A DNA stretch of 64,000 nt, from positions 1,042,068 to 1,106,067 of the forward strand of contig JAWUZG010000331.1 of assembly GCA_036785705.1 (NCBI GenBank), written 5' to 3'. The stretch is from Acanthornis magna (lineage: Eukaryota > Chordata > Aves > Passeriformes > Acanthizidae). The translations under genes and the position numbers were made by a program. The notes below the pieces were generated by a model. That model had not been told where the DNA came from and ran no database searches. It worked only from the letters and a program-made list of their open reading frames with translations. Positions 13,536 to 21,499 of this stretch are shown in pieces. Numbering within the stretch: position 1 is the first letter of the stretch; the number at the start of each line of letters is the position of its first letter.

Positions 13536-14043
13536 TGATTTGCCCCAAGCAGGCCCAGAGCCACTTCAGAGACAAAGTCAGAGCAGTGGATATTTGCTTT
13601 ATTCGGCATGCCGCGTGTGGGGGATCGCTCCTCCAAAACACACACACACCGCGGCACTTGCAGCATACCATGTTATGGGTAACATTGATGAATGTTCATC
13701 ACATTCCCTGGGATAGGAGTGGTTATACAAATCATTTCTCGGAAATCATTAATATCATTAGCATGTGTGCCACGCATGCGCTGTGTGTCCTGGTGATCTT
13801 TGGGGGTCTTCTCATGATGAAGATCTGGTAGTCTTCATCACAGTGCACTTTTCACCTTTCTCTCTGGGGCATGTGTGGTACCTGGTGGGGATGATTCAGC
13901 GGTTTCTGTGCTGCCTTCAAAGAGATTCCTGTCCCTCTTTATCTTGACAAGATTAAGGGAATTCTGTGTTCCTAGGTTTTACAATTTACATATTCTGTCT
14001 CTCAATAGTTAACTGGAGATACCTATTGACTACCCATTTCTCA
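13536..14043 (-). repeat. ERV1-A 5' LTR
   Basis: This LTR of about 508 bp has TG...CA ends. On the element strand it begins TGAGAAATGGG and ends GCAAATCA before the primer site. It pairs with 8238-8733. The outer side (after 14043) is not the expected host flank but a second copy of the segment found at 7613-8237. Confidence 0.85.
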
Positions 14044-14680
14044 TTTTTAGACCTTGTAGGACTCCAGAACTGAGCCCCAAATATCTTTGGTTGATCCTGG
14101 GAGGCTTTGTTTGGGTTTTTGTGGGGGGGAGAAAGAGGGCAGGTGTTTGGATGGTGCAGGACTCCAAATGTGAGTCACAAATGCCCCTGGGGGGATACTG
14201 GGGAGTCCCCGGCACGTGGGTTTTTGGGTGGTCTCGGTGGCGGCTGGCAGGAGAAGTGGGATGGGGTGGGCTGGGGCCCGGGCAGGGTGGGATGTGGATT
14301 GGGGTGTGGGCTGAAGTGTGGGGGAGGGGGATGGGTGGGCTGGGGCCTGGGATGAGGCAGCCGAAGGTTGGGGGTGCTGAAGGCGGGGGGCCCCAGTCCT
14401 TTGGGGCTTGCGGGATATCGGCCACCTGTGAGGGAGTTTTGGGGTAGCCCTAATCGTTCGGGGGTGGCAGTGGCAGCGGGGGACACGTGTCTCCGGCAGC
14501 TCTGGAGCCCAGCTGCGCCCCCCTGGGCCCCAGCGGCGGCGGGAGCGGAATTTGGGGAGGGGGAGGTGTGGGGCGGGCAGGCCGGGCCCCCCCGCTGGGC
14601 GCTGTCCCGTTGGGGCCGAGTGCGGGGGGAGCTGTCCCGCGGGGCCCGGCCCTGCCCGGGCACGGCTGATGCCGCCCGCC
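14044..14680 (+). repeat. Second copy of the 7613-8237 segment
   Basis: From the CTTGTAGGACTCCAGAA word to CACGGCTGATGC this repeats 7613-8237 and runs on uninterrupted into the class II exon 1 upstream region, as in unit C. It therefore carries the intact (empty) form of the ERV1 insertion site, while the first copy is cut by ERV1. Unit B has only one copy. A perfect GGACACGTGTCC-type E-box palindrome lies near 14480. Confidence 0.85.
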
Positions 14681-14800
14681 CGCGCTCCGCACTGCTCCGG
14701 CCTGGTGCTCGCAGTGCCGCGCGGGGCGGGGCCGCTTTGGGGACCCCCCAGGGCAGAGCGCGGCTGCTTTGGGGCTCTGGGCAGCTGCCCGGCGCTGGGC

Positions 14801-14871
14801 ATGGGCCGTGTGGGGGCAGCTGGGGCCGTGCTGGTGGCACTGGTGGTGCTGGCAGTGCCCCCGGCCGCGGG
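14801..14871 (+). pseudogene. MHC class II beta exon 1 (signal peptide)
   Basis: The exon is 71 bases, starts at ATG and ends at a GTGAGC donor. It encodes a signal peptide starting MGRVGAAGAVLVALVVL and ending in PPAA. This start and the alanine, valine and leucine core are characteristic of songbird class II beta chains, whose product presents peptides to CD4 T cells at the cell surface. The exon is identical in unit C and slightly changed in unit B. No beta-1 or beta-2 exon in the same orientation follows; a zinc-finger gene lies there instead. I therefore call it part of a pseudogene although this exon is open. Confidence 0.75.
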
Positions 14872-15478
14872 GTGAGCGGGGAGCGCGGTGAGAAGGGGGG
14901 CGGGGGCTGGGAGCCCAAAGTGAGTGAAATGTGGATTGGGACCCCCAAAGTGGGCAGGAGGGGCCTGGAAGCCCCAAAACCAATCACGGGAGAGGGGGGT
15001 TGGGGATTGCGGGGACAATAGCAAAGGGACAGAAGAGCAGGGGAAAAGAGGGGTCTGGGACCCCCAAAGAGAGTGGGAGGGGGATGGGACACCGAAATTG
15101 AGTTGGGAGGGGTGTGTGGATTGGGAGAAGGATGGGAAAGGGGAGGAGAGGGGAGGGAAAGGTGGGGTTGGGACAGAATAAGGGCGGTTGCATGGGGGTC
15201 CAGCCCTGTCCCCCAGCACTTGATCCCTGGAACAATTCCCTGGGGCTCTGGGGGAGGTGGCTCCATACTTGGGGGGTCTCCAAGCCCCCTGTCCATCCCT
15301 GGGGCTGATCGGGGGGTTCCCCCCTCCCAGCAGCCTGTGCTGCAGCAGCTGTGGGGCAGAGGACGGTGGGGAAGGGGGGTCTGGGGTGGGCGGAGTAGAA
15401 GAGCAGGGACCGAGGGGGAGGAGGAGGAAAAGGAGGAGCAGGAGAACCATGAGGTTTCACCACCCACTGTGTCCGCAG
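14872..15478 (+). other. G-rich intron-like sequence after class II exon 1
   Basis: The sequence is purine-rich on the + strand with repeated GGGACCCCCAAAGT-like words, and is conserved in B (35147-35766) and C (58683-59300). Long - strand proline-rich frames through it come from composition. No exon of the class II gene was found here. Confidence 0.5.
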
Positions 15479-15519
15479 CACCCCCGGCTCCGAGATCATT
15501 GCCCTCCGACATTCCACAG
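15479..15519 (+). other. Putative non-coding leader exon of the zinc-finger gene
   Basis: These 41 bases lie between a pyrimidine-rich tract ending in CAG and a GTGACC donor. They are preserved with both splice sites in C (59301-59341) and B (35107-35146), upstream of each zinc-finger gene. The segment has no ATG. A related copy lies at 7498-7535. The exon status is inference from the conserved boundaries. Confidence 0.4.
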
Positions 15520-16340
15520 GTGACCAGGGAGGGGGAACTCACCCCAAATCTATCAGAGGGGTCTTCCAGAGTGTTTTTTTCTGGAGGAGTTTTTGGTACT
15601 CACAGATTCTGGAATTGAGCCCCAGATAACTTTGCTTTGCATGTCCCTGGTGGGTATTTTTTGTGCCGGAGGGGATGTTTGGATCTTGCACGACTCCAAA
15701 GCTGTGCCATACATATACCTTGGGGGAATACTCAAGGGGATCCATGTGGGAATTTCCCAGTATTTGCAGAACAGGACATTGGTTTTCGGGATCCCCAGGA
15801 GAGCCGGAGGGTGGAACGCAGGACTCCCGGAGTGGAGAGAGCAGAGAGGGGCAATAACAGAGCTGGGGGACCCCCAGCAGCCTGGAGGGGTGGGGGAGCC
15901 TGGAGATGAGGCAGGGCCAGGACACTGTGACACTGAAAGGGGCAGCAGAGAGAGGGGGAAGCCCTGAGTGCCTGGAGTGGGGGGAAGCCTGGCGAGGGGG
16001 AGCCTGGGAGCCCTGGGAGCCAAAGCAGCATCAGGGAAGAAGGGACCCCTGGGAGCACCGAAACCCCACAGGAGCCTGGAGAAGGGGGATCCCCAGGACC
16101 CATGGGAGCCCCAGCAGGTTTGAGAAGGGGGAACCCCAGCACCTCAAAGACAGGAGACTGGAAAGGGGAAACTCCTGGGAGGCTTTTTTGGGGGTCACTC
16201 TTGATTTTTGGAGGATTTTATAGACACAAAGCACTCAGTGACTTCTAGAGCTGGTCTTGGACAGGAGGAACTCTCAACCCAAGGCACTCACACCCTTTTT
16301 TCCCCCAAACCAGGATTTCCCTTTCCCATACCTTGGCCAG
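15520..16340 (+). other. Intron-like sequence before the zinc-finger start exon
   Basis: The sequence is conserved in B (34259-35106) and C (59342-60177). The first 200 bases resemble 7613-7830 (the GACTCCA and GAGCCCCA words recur), followed by G- and A-rich low-complexity sequence. The last bases before the start codon (CTTGGCCAG) could be a splice acceptor. Confidence 0.45.
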
Positions 16341-17582
16341 ATGGAAAAGGAGGCCGTGAGGAAGAGGAAGATGGCCCAGGACCCTTAACCAGGTGAGGAG
16401 GAAGTCAGTACCCCTTTCCCCCTGTCTTCTGCTCCATCTCCCAGCCCAGCTTCGCCCCTGGCTGCAGGACAACCCCACTGCCGACGCTGTCCTGCAGGGA
16501 CAGATTGGGGAATGTCCTTCCCCTTCCCTGTGGCACGGAGGCAAATGCCATCCTCTCCTTGTCCTTCCTCCCCAGGCAATGAGCTGCAGACGGAGCCCAG
16601 GGAGGACAAAGACTTGGGGCAGAACCTCATGGAAGAGGCCGTTTTGGGCGGCTCCATGACACAGGAGTTGAAGAGGGAGGAAAAGCCCCAGAGATGCCGC
16701 ACAAGGAGGGGCTGCAAACCCAGCCCAGGGCGCTGTGAGGAGGAAAGACCCACCCTGTGCCAGGAAGGCATCCGGAGGTTCATCCAGAGCTCAGCCCTGG
16801 TGGTCAATGAGCAGCTCCATGATGGGGAGAAGCCCTACAAGTGTGGGGAATGTGGAAAGGGCTTCAGCAAGAGATCCCACCTGATCCGCCACCAGATGAT
16901 CCACTCTGGGGAGAGGCCCTATGAGTGTTCTGTGTGTGGGAAGAGGTTTCAGAGCAGTTCCAACCTCCTCATGCATCAGCAGATTCACACAGAGGAGAGG
17001 CCCTTCTGCTGCCCTGAGTGCAGGAAGGGCTTCAAGCAGAACTCCAACCTCATCAGGCACCGGCGCATCCACACTGGGGAGAGACCCTATGAGTGTGGGG
17101 AATGTGGGATGAGCTTCAGCCAGAGCTCCAGCCTGATCTGCCACCAGAGGATCCACACTGGGGAGAGGCCCTATGAGTGTGGGGAATGTGGGAAGGGCTT
17201 CAGCAAGAGATCCCACCTGATCTGCCACCAGATGAACCACACAGGGGAGAGGCCCTATGAGTGTTCCGTGTGTGGGAAGAGGTTTCCAACCAGCTCAGAA
17301 CTCCTTGTGCATCAGCGGATTCACACAGAGGAGAGGCCCTTCCGCTGCCCTGAGTGCAGGAAGGGCTTCAACCGCACCTCCACCCTCATCAAGCACCGGT
17401 GCATCCACACTGGGGAGAGGCCCTACGAGTGTCCCGAATGTGGGAAGAGCTTCAGCCAGAGCTCCAGTCTGATCCGCCACCAGAGGATCCACACTGGGGA
17501 GAGGCCCTATGAGTGTCCCGAGTGTGGGAAGAGCTTCTCCAGGAGCTCTCACTTGACCCGACACCAGCGGAGGCACCGGTAA
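16341..17582 (+). pseudogene. C2H2 zinc-finger gene, unit A (9 fingers, early stop)
   Basis: This belongs to the avian multi-finger nuclear family whose members are presumed sequence-specific DNA-binding regulators. Coding exon 1 (16341-16392) starts [10 protein letters not shown], but its codon 16 is TAA (16386-16388), just before the GTGAGG donor. The final exon (16576-17582) is open. It has an acidic spacer, a degenerate finger with one zinc cysteine, then nine intact fingers with TGERP or TEERP linkers. Fingers 1-4 and 5-8 are two copies of one four-finger block. No KRAB or SCAN domain is seen. A methionine at 16630 could allow a shortened product, so loss of function is likely but not certain. 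A further finger is readable after the stop codon. Confidence 0.85.
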
Positions 17583-17985
17583 GGGAAGCCCTGCGAGTGC
17601 TCTGAATGTGAGAGGAGCTTTCTGTGCTGCTCCAACTTCATCACCCCTCAGAGGACCTACATTGGGCAGAGCCCTGGTGACCCACACTCCCTGTGACCAT
17701 CACTGGGAGGACACCTGGCTGGTGGCTTCCACGTCCTCAGATTGACAGGAAAAATTCCTTTGGTAGTGCTGATTTATTAACGTTACACCCTAAAGAATCT
17801 CACTTCTGTGTCCAATTATTCTGGTGGCATCAAGCAACGCTGGATGATCTTGGGGTTCTTTTCAAACCTAAATTATTTCCTTCTTCATCCTGTCAAAACA
17901 ACCAAAATTGGGGTAAAAATAAAGAAATGAAACCAAGAGATCTAAAGCTGCACCATTTTCCTGGGATTTGGTGGTGAATTTGGGG
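17583..17985 (+). other. Zinc-finger 3' region with fossil finger, CR1 tail and poly(A) signal
   Basis: Directly after the stop, the frame stays open for over 30 codons and encodes a decayed finger (CECSECERSF, second histidine pair lost). A segment near 17845-17885 resembles the 3' end of CR1 LINEs (CTGGATGATCTTGG, then a TTTCAAACCTAAAT-like word). AATAAA at 17918-17923 is a candidate poly(A) signal. It is kept in unit B (32445-32450, - strand) but reads AATAAC in unit C. Confidence 0.6.
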
Positions 17986-18041
17986 TTCAGGGTAATATAT
18001 GGAGGGATTTGGGTGTTCTGCACCTGCCCAGGCCAGGCAGA

Positions 18042-18245
18042 TTAGGCCATGATCTCATAGTTGTGGCAGCAGAACGTGTCCACCTGAGCCCATCTGTTCT
18101 CCAGGAATTCCAGTTGTCTGTCGCAGTTGCTGGCCTGGGTCTCTCCATTTGGGGTGTGCTCCACAAAGTGCCCAAATTGCTGCTGAAGTGCTTGAGCTGC
18201 TCCTGACTGTGGATGTTCCTGTCCTGCAACCTCTCCTGGTCAGTG
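18042..18245 (-). pseudogene. MHC class II beta-1 domain exon fragment, reversed
   Basis: On the - strand this encodes most of a class II beta-1 domain. It begins DQERLQDRNIHSQEQL, continues in the next frame as HTPNGETQ, and ends with FLENRWAQVDTFCCHNYE, the conserved helix region. A single-base deletion after the first part (at GGCACTTTGTGG) breaks the frame, and TAA follows HNYEIMA. The exon start and the downstream donor are missing. It is opposite in direction to exon 1 (14801) and to the transmembrane exon (about 18600). The same deletion is in units B and C. Confidence 0.85.
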
Positions 18246-18589
18246 CCATGAGGTGCTAGCAGGGGCATTTGGGGGATTCTGTGGGGATAGGGAGGAGGTT
18301 TTGTAGTTCTTGGGGAGGTTTGTAGTGCTGGGACGAGGCTTGGTGGGGTCTGTGATGGAGTTTTGGGGTCCAGGCTGGGCTGTTTGTCTTGGAGAGATAC
18401 TGGGTGGGTCTTGGGGGAGATGGGAAAGGGGTTTTGGTGTCACTTGGGGCCCATTTATGTGTCACGGACTGGATTGGGGGATCCTAGGGGAAGCTGTGAG
18501 GTGGTTTGAGAAGTCCAGGATTGGCTGTGGGGCTGGGAAGGGGTTTCAGGGCAGTAGTGACCCCCTCAGACACCCAAAGCTGCAACCAG
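18246..18589. other. Non-coding sequence between class II fragments
   Basis: The stretch lies upstream of both the reversed beta-1 fragment and the + strand transmembrane exon. It is rich in GGGGTTTTGGGGT-like words, typical of class II introns in these copies. It is conserved in B and C. No exon was found. Confidence 0.45.
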
Positions 18590-18665
18590 ACCCTGCCTCC
18601 CAAAATGCTGCCAGGGTTTTGGGGGCTCCATGTTGGGGTTCCTCCTCCTGGTGTTGCGGAAGAAG
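18590..18665 (+). pseudogene. MHC class II beta-like transmembrane exon (frameshifted)
   Basis: The sequence encodes KMLPG, then, after one extra T in a T run, GGSMLGFLLLVLRKK and a GTGAGG donor. In units B and C the same exon is in frame as KMLPGFGGSMLGFLLLVL or close to it. A lysine-methionine-leucine start, paired glycines, a hydrophobic core and a basic end fit a class II beta transmembrane segment. It is shorter than usual. The next candidate exon after CCCCACAG (18735) would stop after two codons. Confidence 0.55.
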
Positions 18666-19689
18666 GTGAGGGGGGGGTCCCCAGGGGTCGTGTGCCCCCC
18701 CATGCCAGTGTCACCCCCTTGACCCTCCCCACAGGGCTCCTGACCCAGCTCCTGCTGCCCCCGGGAGGGAATTTGGGGAGGGGGCAGAGGGGGTGCGCAG
18801 CCCCCGCGGGGAGATGACCCCGAGCCAGCGGCCTTTGTTTAGCTCCAAGCTGGGCTTGGGGCCGCAGCAGGAAGAGGCCGATGGGAAGCAGCTCCTGCAG
18901 GTGGGACAGTGCTTGGGCTCAGGGCAAGGTCCTGCCCTGCACACCTGGCTCAGGTGTGACACTGCCCTGCGAAGGGCGCGCGACATTGCCATCCCCACAG
19001 CTCAGGGCTGGCAGCAGCACTTGGAGCACGGACATGGAAATGCTGGGAGCAACTGGGAGCACCCTGAGGCCGTGAATTATCCCCCAGCACCGCCTTTGCA
19101 GGCCAGCCCTGGATGTGAGAAATGCTCCTTAGGCCTGGGCCTTGAGCAACAGCCCCTGGGCTCAGCTCCTGTGCAGCTGATCACAAACACTGTCTGCTCC
19201 CAGGCACTGCTGCTGTCCAACAGCTCCTGCTTGCTTTAGGAGCAGCCTTGGCAAGTGTTTTTCTTCCCTCAATGGCACAGCATGGCTGTTGTCACAGTGT
19301 CAAAGCAAGCTGTTGATGCCAAGTGCGGCCAGGATGAGCCATTGCTGTGCCTAAAGCCCATCTCTTGGGGCCCTATCAACAGCGGTGCCAAATGAGCCCT
19401 TGGAGCTGTCGTGGAGCAGTGACCTCCCTCTGAGTGGGGCCTCTCGGAGCCGGGAACTCTCCCGTTTGCTGCACTCGGGGCATCCCCGAACAACGAGGGA
19501 CCCTGGGCTGATCCCCCACTCCTCGAGGCTCAACCCTTCGCCCGCTGGGGAGATGCAAAAGCATCGGGAGTGAGCATTTCCCTGCCCTGGAGGGGAATTT
19601 GTGACAGGTCCCTGGCACTGACTCTTTGTGTCTGTGTACACACACATGTGCCTGTGCTCTGGCAAATGGGGGAGAAATGCTGCTCTCGG
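18666..19689. other. Conserved non-coding block after the transmembrane exon
   Basis: This matches 62477-63540 in C. Unit B has only its first part; it jumps from about 18886 to 20188. A 148-codon + frame (18793-19239) is kept in C, but most differences between the copies change amino acids, so I do not call it a gene. It may include old class II 3' untranslated sequence. Confidence 0.5.
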
Positions 19690-20155
19690 AGGTGTTGTAG
19701 TCCCTTGGATATGTGAGTAGGTTAGAGTTGTAAGTAAGGTTCAGTCCTAAGGTATAAGCTAATTTAAATGCTGCTAAGGGCTGTTCTTTACCTGAATTGT
19801 TATGATTAAGGTATAAGTTAAGGTTAAGGTATAAGTTATGTACTGTTATGTTTGAGGGCTGTTAAGCTTTAAGGTCCTATTCCTTTTGTCCTAGACCTCA
19901 GTGTCCTTTTGTCACACACACCTAAACATACACACACACACGCACACCAAACGGTCCAGGTCTCAGTTTATTTCTAGTTTGATTGTCTGGATTTTTTTTA
20001 TTTTGTTATTGCTTTTTTCCCTTGGTGAGCCTGAACTGTCCAGTCAGGAGTAGAGTGACTCTTGCCAAGGAACTTTGTTGTGCTGTTGTTGAATATTAAA
20101 TCTGGTTTTTGCTGATCCCTTGCTGGGGATTTTTTAAGCGCTCTCAACCCCTCGT
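19690..20155. repeat. AT-rich segment with TAAGGTTAAGG-type repeats; possible LTR
   Basis: An AT-rich stretch follows a GC-rich block and carries repeated TTAAGGTATAAG words (19800-19850) and a CA-rich microsatellite (19913-19950). Unit C has a longer version (63540-64000) with more of the repeats. Composition suggests an LTR or other repeat, but I could not define both ends. Confidence 0.35.
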
Positions 20156-20419
20156 TCATAAGAGGGTGAAGGAGCCCTGGCCCAGGTTCTCACCCTGGGG
20201 GACACAGGGACACTGCCGGGGGGTCCCTGTCTCCCTGTCCCCGTGTCAGGCTCTGGGGGTTGATCTCGTGGAACATCCTCTGGGGGAGGCTGCGGTGCTG
20301 GGGGGCAGGGGGGGACCTGGGGGGACAGGGGACCCTGCTGTGCATGAGCAGTGTTGGACTTCTCTGGGGGGAGCTGTGAGGGGGGGCTGGGGCAGAGTGA
20401 CCTCCCCAGTGACCCCACA

Positions 20420-21010
20420 CAGCCCCTGTGATGTCACAGCCAACTCTGGGATGTCACACAGCCATTCTTTGATATCACAGCCTGGTCTGTGTTGTTGCCC
20501 ACACCTCTGTAATGTCACAGCCTTCACTGTGATGTCACAGTCAGCTTTGTGATGTCACAACCCACTCGGTGGTGTCACACAGTGTACTCTGTGACCTCAC
20601 AGCCTGCTCTGTGATGTCATACACCCACACCATGATGTCACAATCTGGTTTGTGATGTCACAGCCAACTCTGTGACATCACAGCCAGCTCTACAATGTGA
20701 CACAACCAACCAGTCATGCCACAGCCTACTCAGTGATGTCACAGCCACCTCTGTGATGGCACAACCCACTGAGTGATGTCACACAGCTCACTCTGTGACC
20801 TCGGAGCCTGCTCTGTGATGTCACACAGTCCCCTCTGTGATGCCGAAGCTGATCCATGACCTCACAGAACCATCTCTGTGATGTCACCATCCACTCAGTC
20901 TTGCCACATTGCCCACACTGTGATGTCATACATCCATACCGTGATGTCTCACATTGCCTTCTATGATGCCAATAACCTTACACAGCCCACTCTGTGATGT
21001 CACACTGCCC
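20420..21010 (+). repeat. Minisatellite rich in TGATGTCA octamers
   Basis: A degenerate tandem array of about 20-30 bp units of the type CTCTGTGATGTCACAGCC. The octamer TGATGTCA occurs about a dozen times exactly, with one reverse-complement form, and many near copies. TGATGTCA differs from the cAMP response element TGACGTCA by one CpG-to-TpG change. The inverted copy is at 30640-31215. Short frames running through it are by-products. Confidence 0.85.
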
Positions 21011-21498
21011 CTTTCTGGCATCACAGCTGCTCTGGGGCTCTGTGACACAGCCCCAGAGGTGCCAATGGCTATGACACAGCCCCCTCTGGGCCATGGCACA
21101 GCCCCTGCCAATGCTGAGCACCTGGGAGCTCTGGCTGTGCCCTGCTGGTGTCCCTGAGCTGCCCTGGCAGTGGCCCAGCCCTGCTGGGCTGTGCACAGGA
21201 GCTGCTCCTGGGCAGAGCTGTCTCTCTGCAGCGCTGCCGCTTGCCAGGAGCTGCCTCTGTGCCAGGAGCCCGGCCCAGCTCAGCAGCACAGCCACAGCTC
21301 AGGGACTTGAATGAGCCTCGCGGGGCTTTGCTGCTCTTTACATCAGACTCAGTCCCTCTGAGTGTGTTCAAAAAACTTCTCAAGTCAAAGTTAAATTGAA
21401 ATACTGAAGTCTCTCGTAGTTTAAATAGGTTTCACTGAGTGACACAACTGAGAAAGTGTCCCCAGGTTCCGGTTAGAGCAGAAAACATCCTGCAGACG
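21011..21498. other. Distal end of palindrome arm A
   Basis: This matches 30165-30640 reversed. Identity fades near 21490, after a GAGAAAGTGTCCCCAGGTT word. No gene is assigned; a small frame (21093-21314) is conserved in B without any recognisable domain. Confidence 0.6.
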
Positions 21499-21499
21499 T

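Larger units (their letters stand above)
8238..14043 (-). mobile_element. ERV1, copy in unit A (degenerate provirus)
   Basis: The provirus lies on the - strand with an LTR at each end. Reading - strand, it runs 5' LTR, primer-binding-like site, degenerate leader and gag region, an out-of-place RT-connection-like segment, an RT fragment with YVDD, RT connection plus RNase H, a short env-like hydrophobic remnant, a polypurine tract (about 8734-8750) and the 3' LTR. No integrase and no complete gene is visible. RNase H residues resemble gammaretrovirus-like (class I) elements. The same insertion is at 35971-40584 in unit B and is absent from unit C, where bases 58470-58500 are uninterrupted. Confidence 0.9.

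Noticed and set aside
14680..14800. Classical W/X/Y box promoter immediately before class II exon 1
   Set aside because: I could not find a convincing ordered X and Y box in these bases; only GC-rich sequence is visible.
18793..19239. 148-codon frame conserved between A and C
   Set aside because: Differences between the copies mostly change amino acids, the frame lacks any known domain and it is missing from B.
19800..19860. Possible interstitial telomere repeat
   Set aside because: Units read TTAAGGTATAAG or GGTTAAGG, not TTAGGG.
20726..20929. Frames rich in VTSQ and HHRGG repeats
   Set aside because: They are translations of the TGATGTCA minisatellite, not protein repeats under visible constraint.
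20420..21010. Possible CRISPR-like array
   Set aside because: Units are degenerate and contiguous with no unique spacers, and the context is an animal genome; it is a minisatellite.
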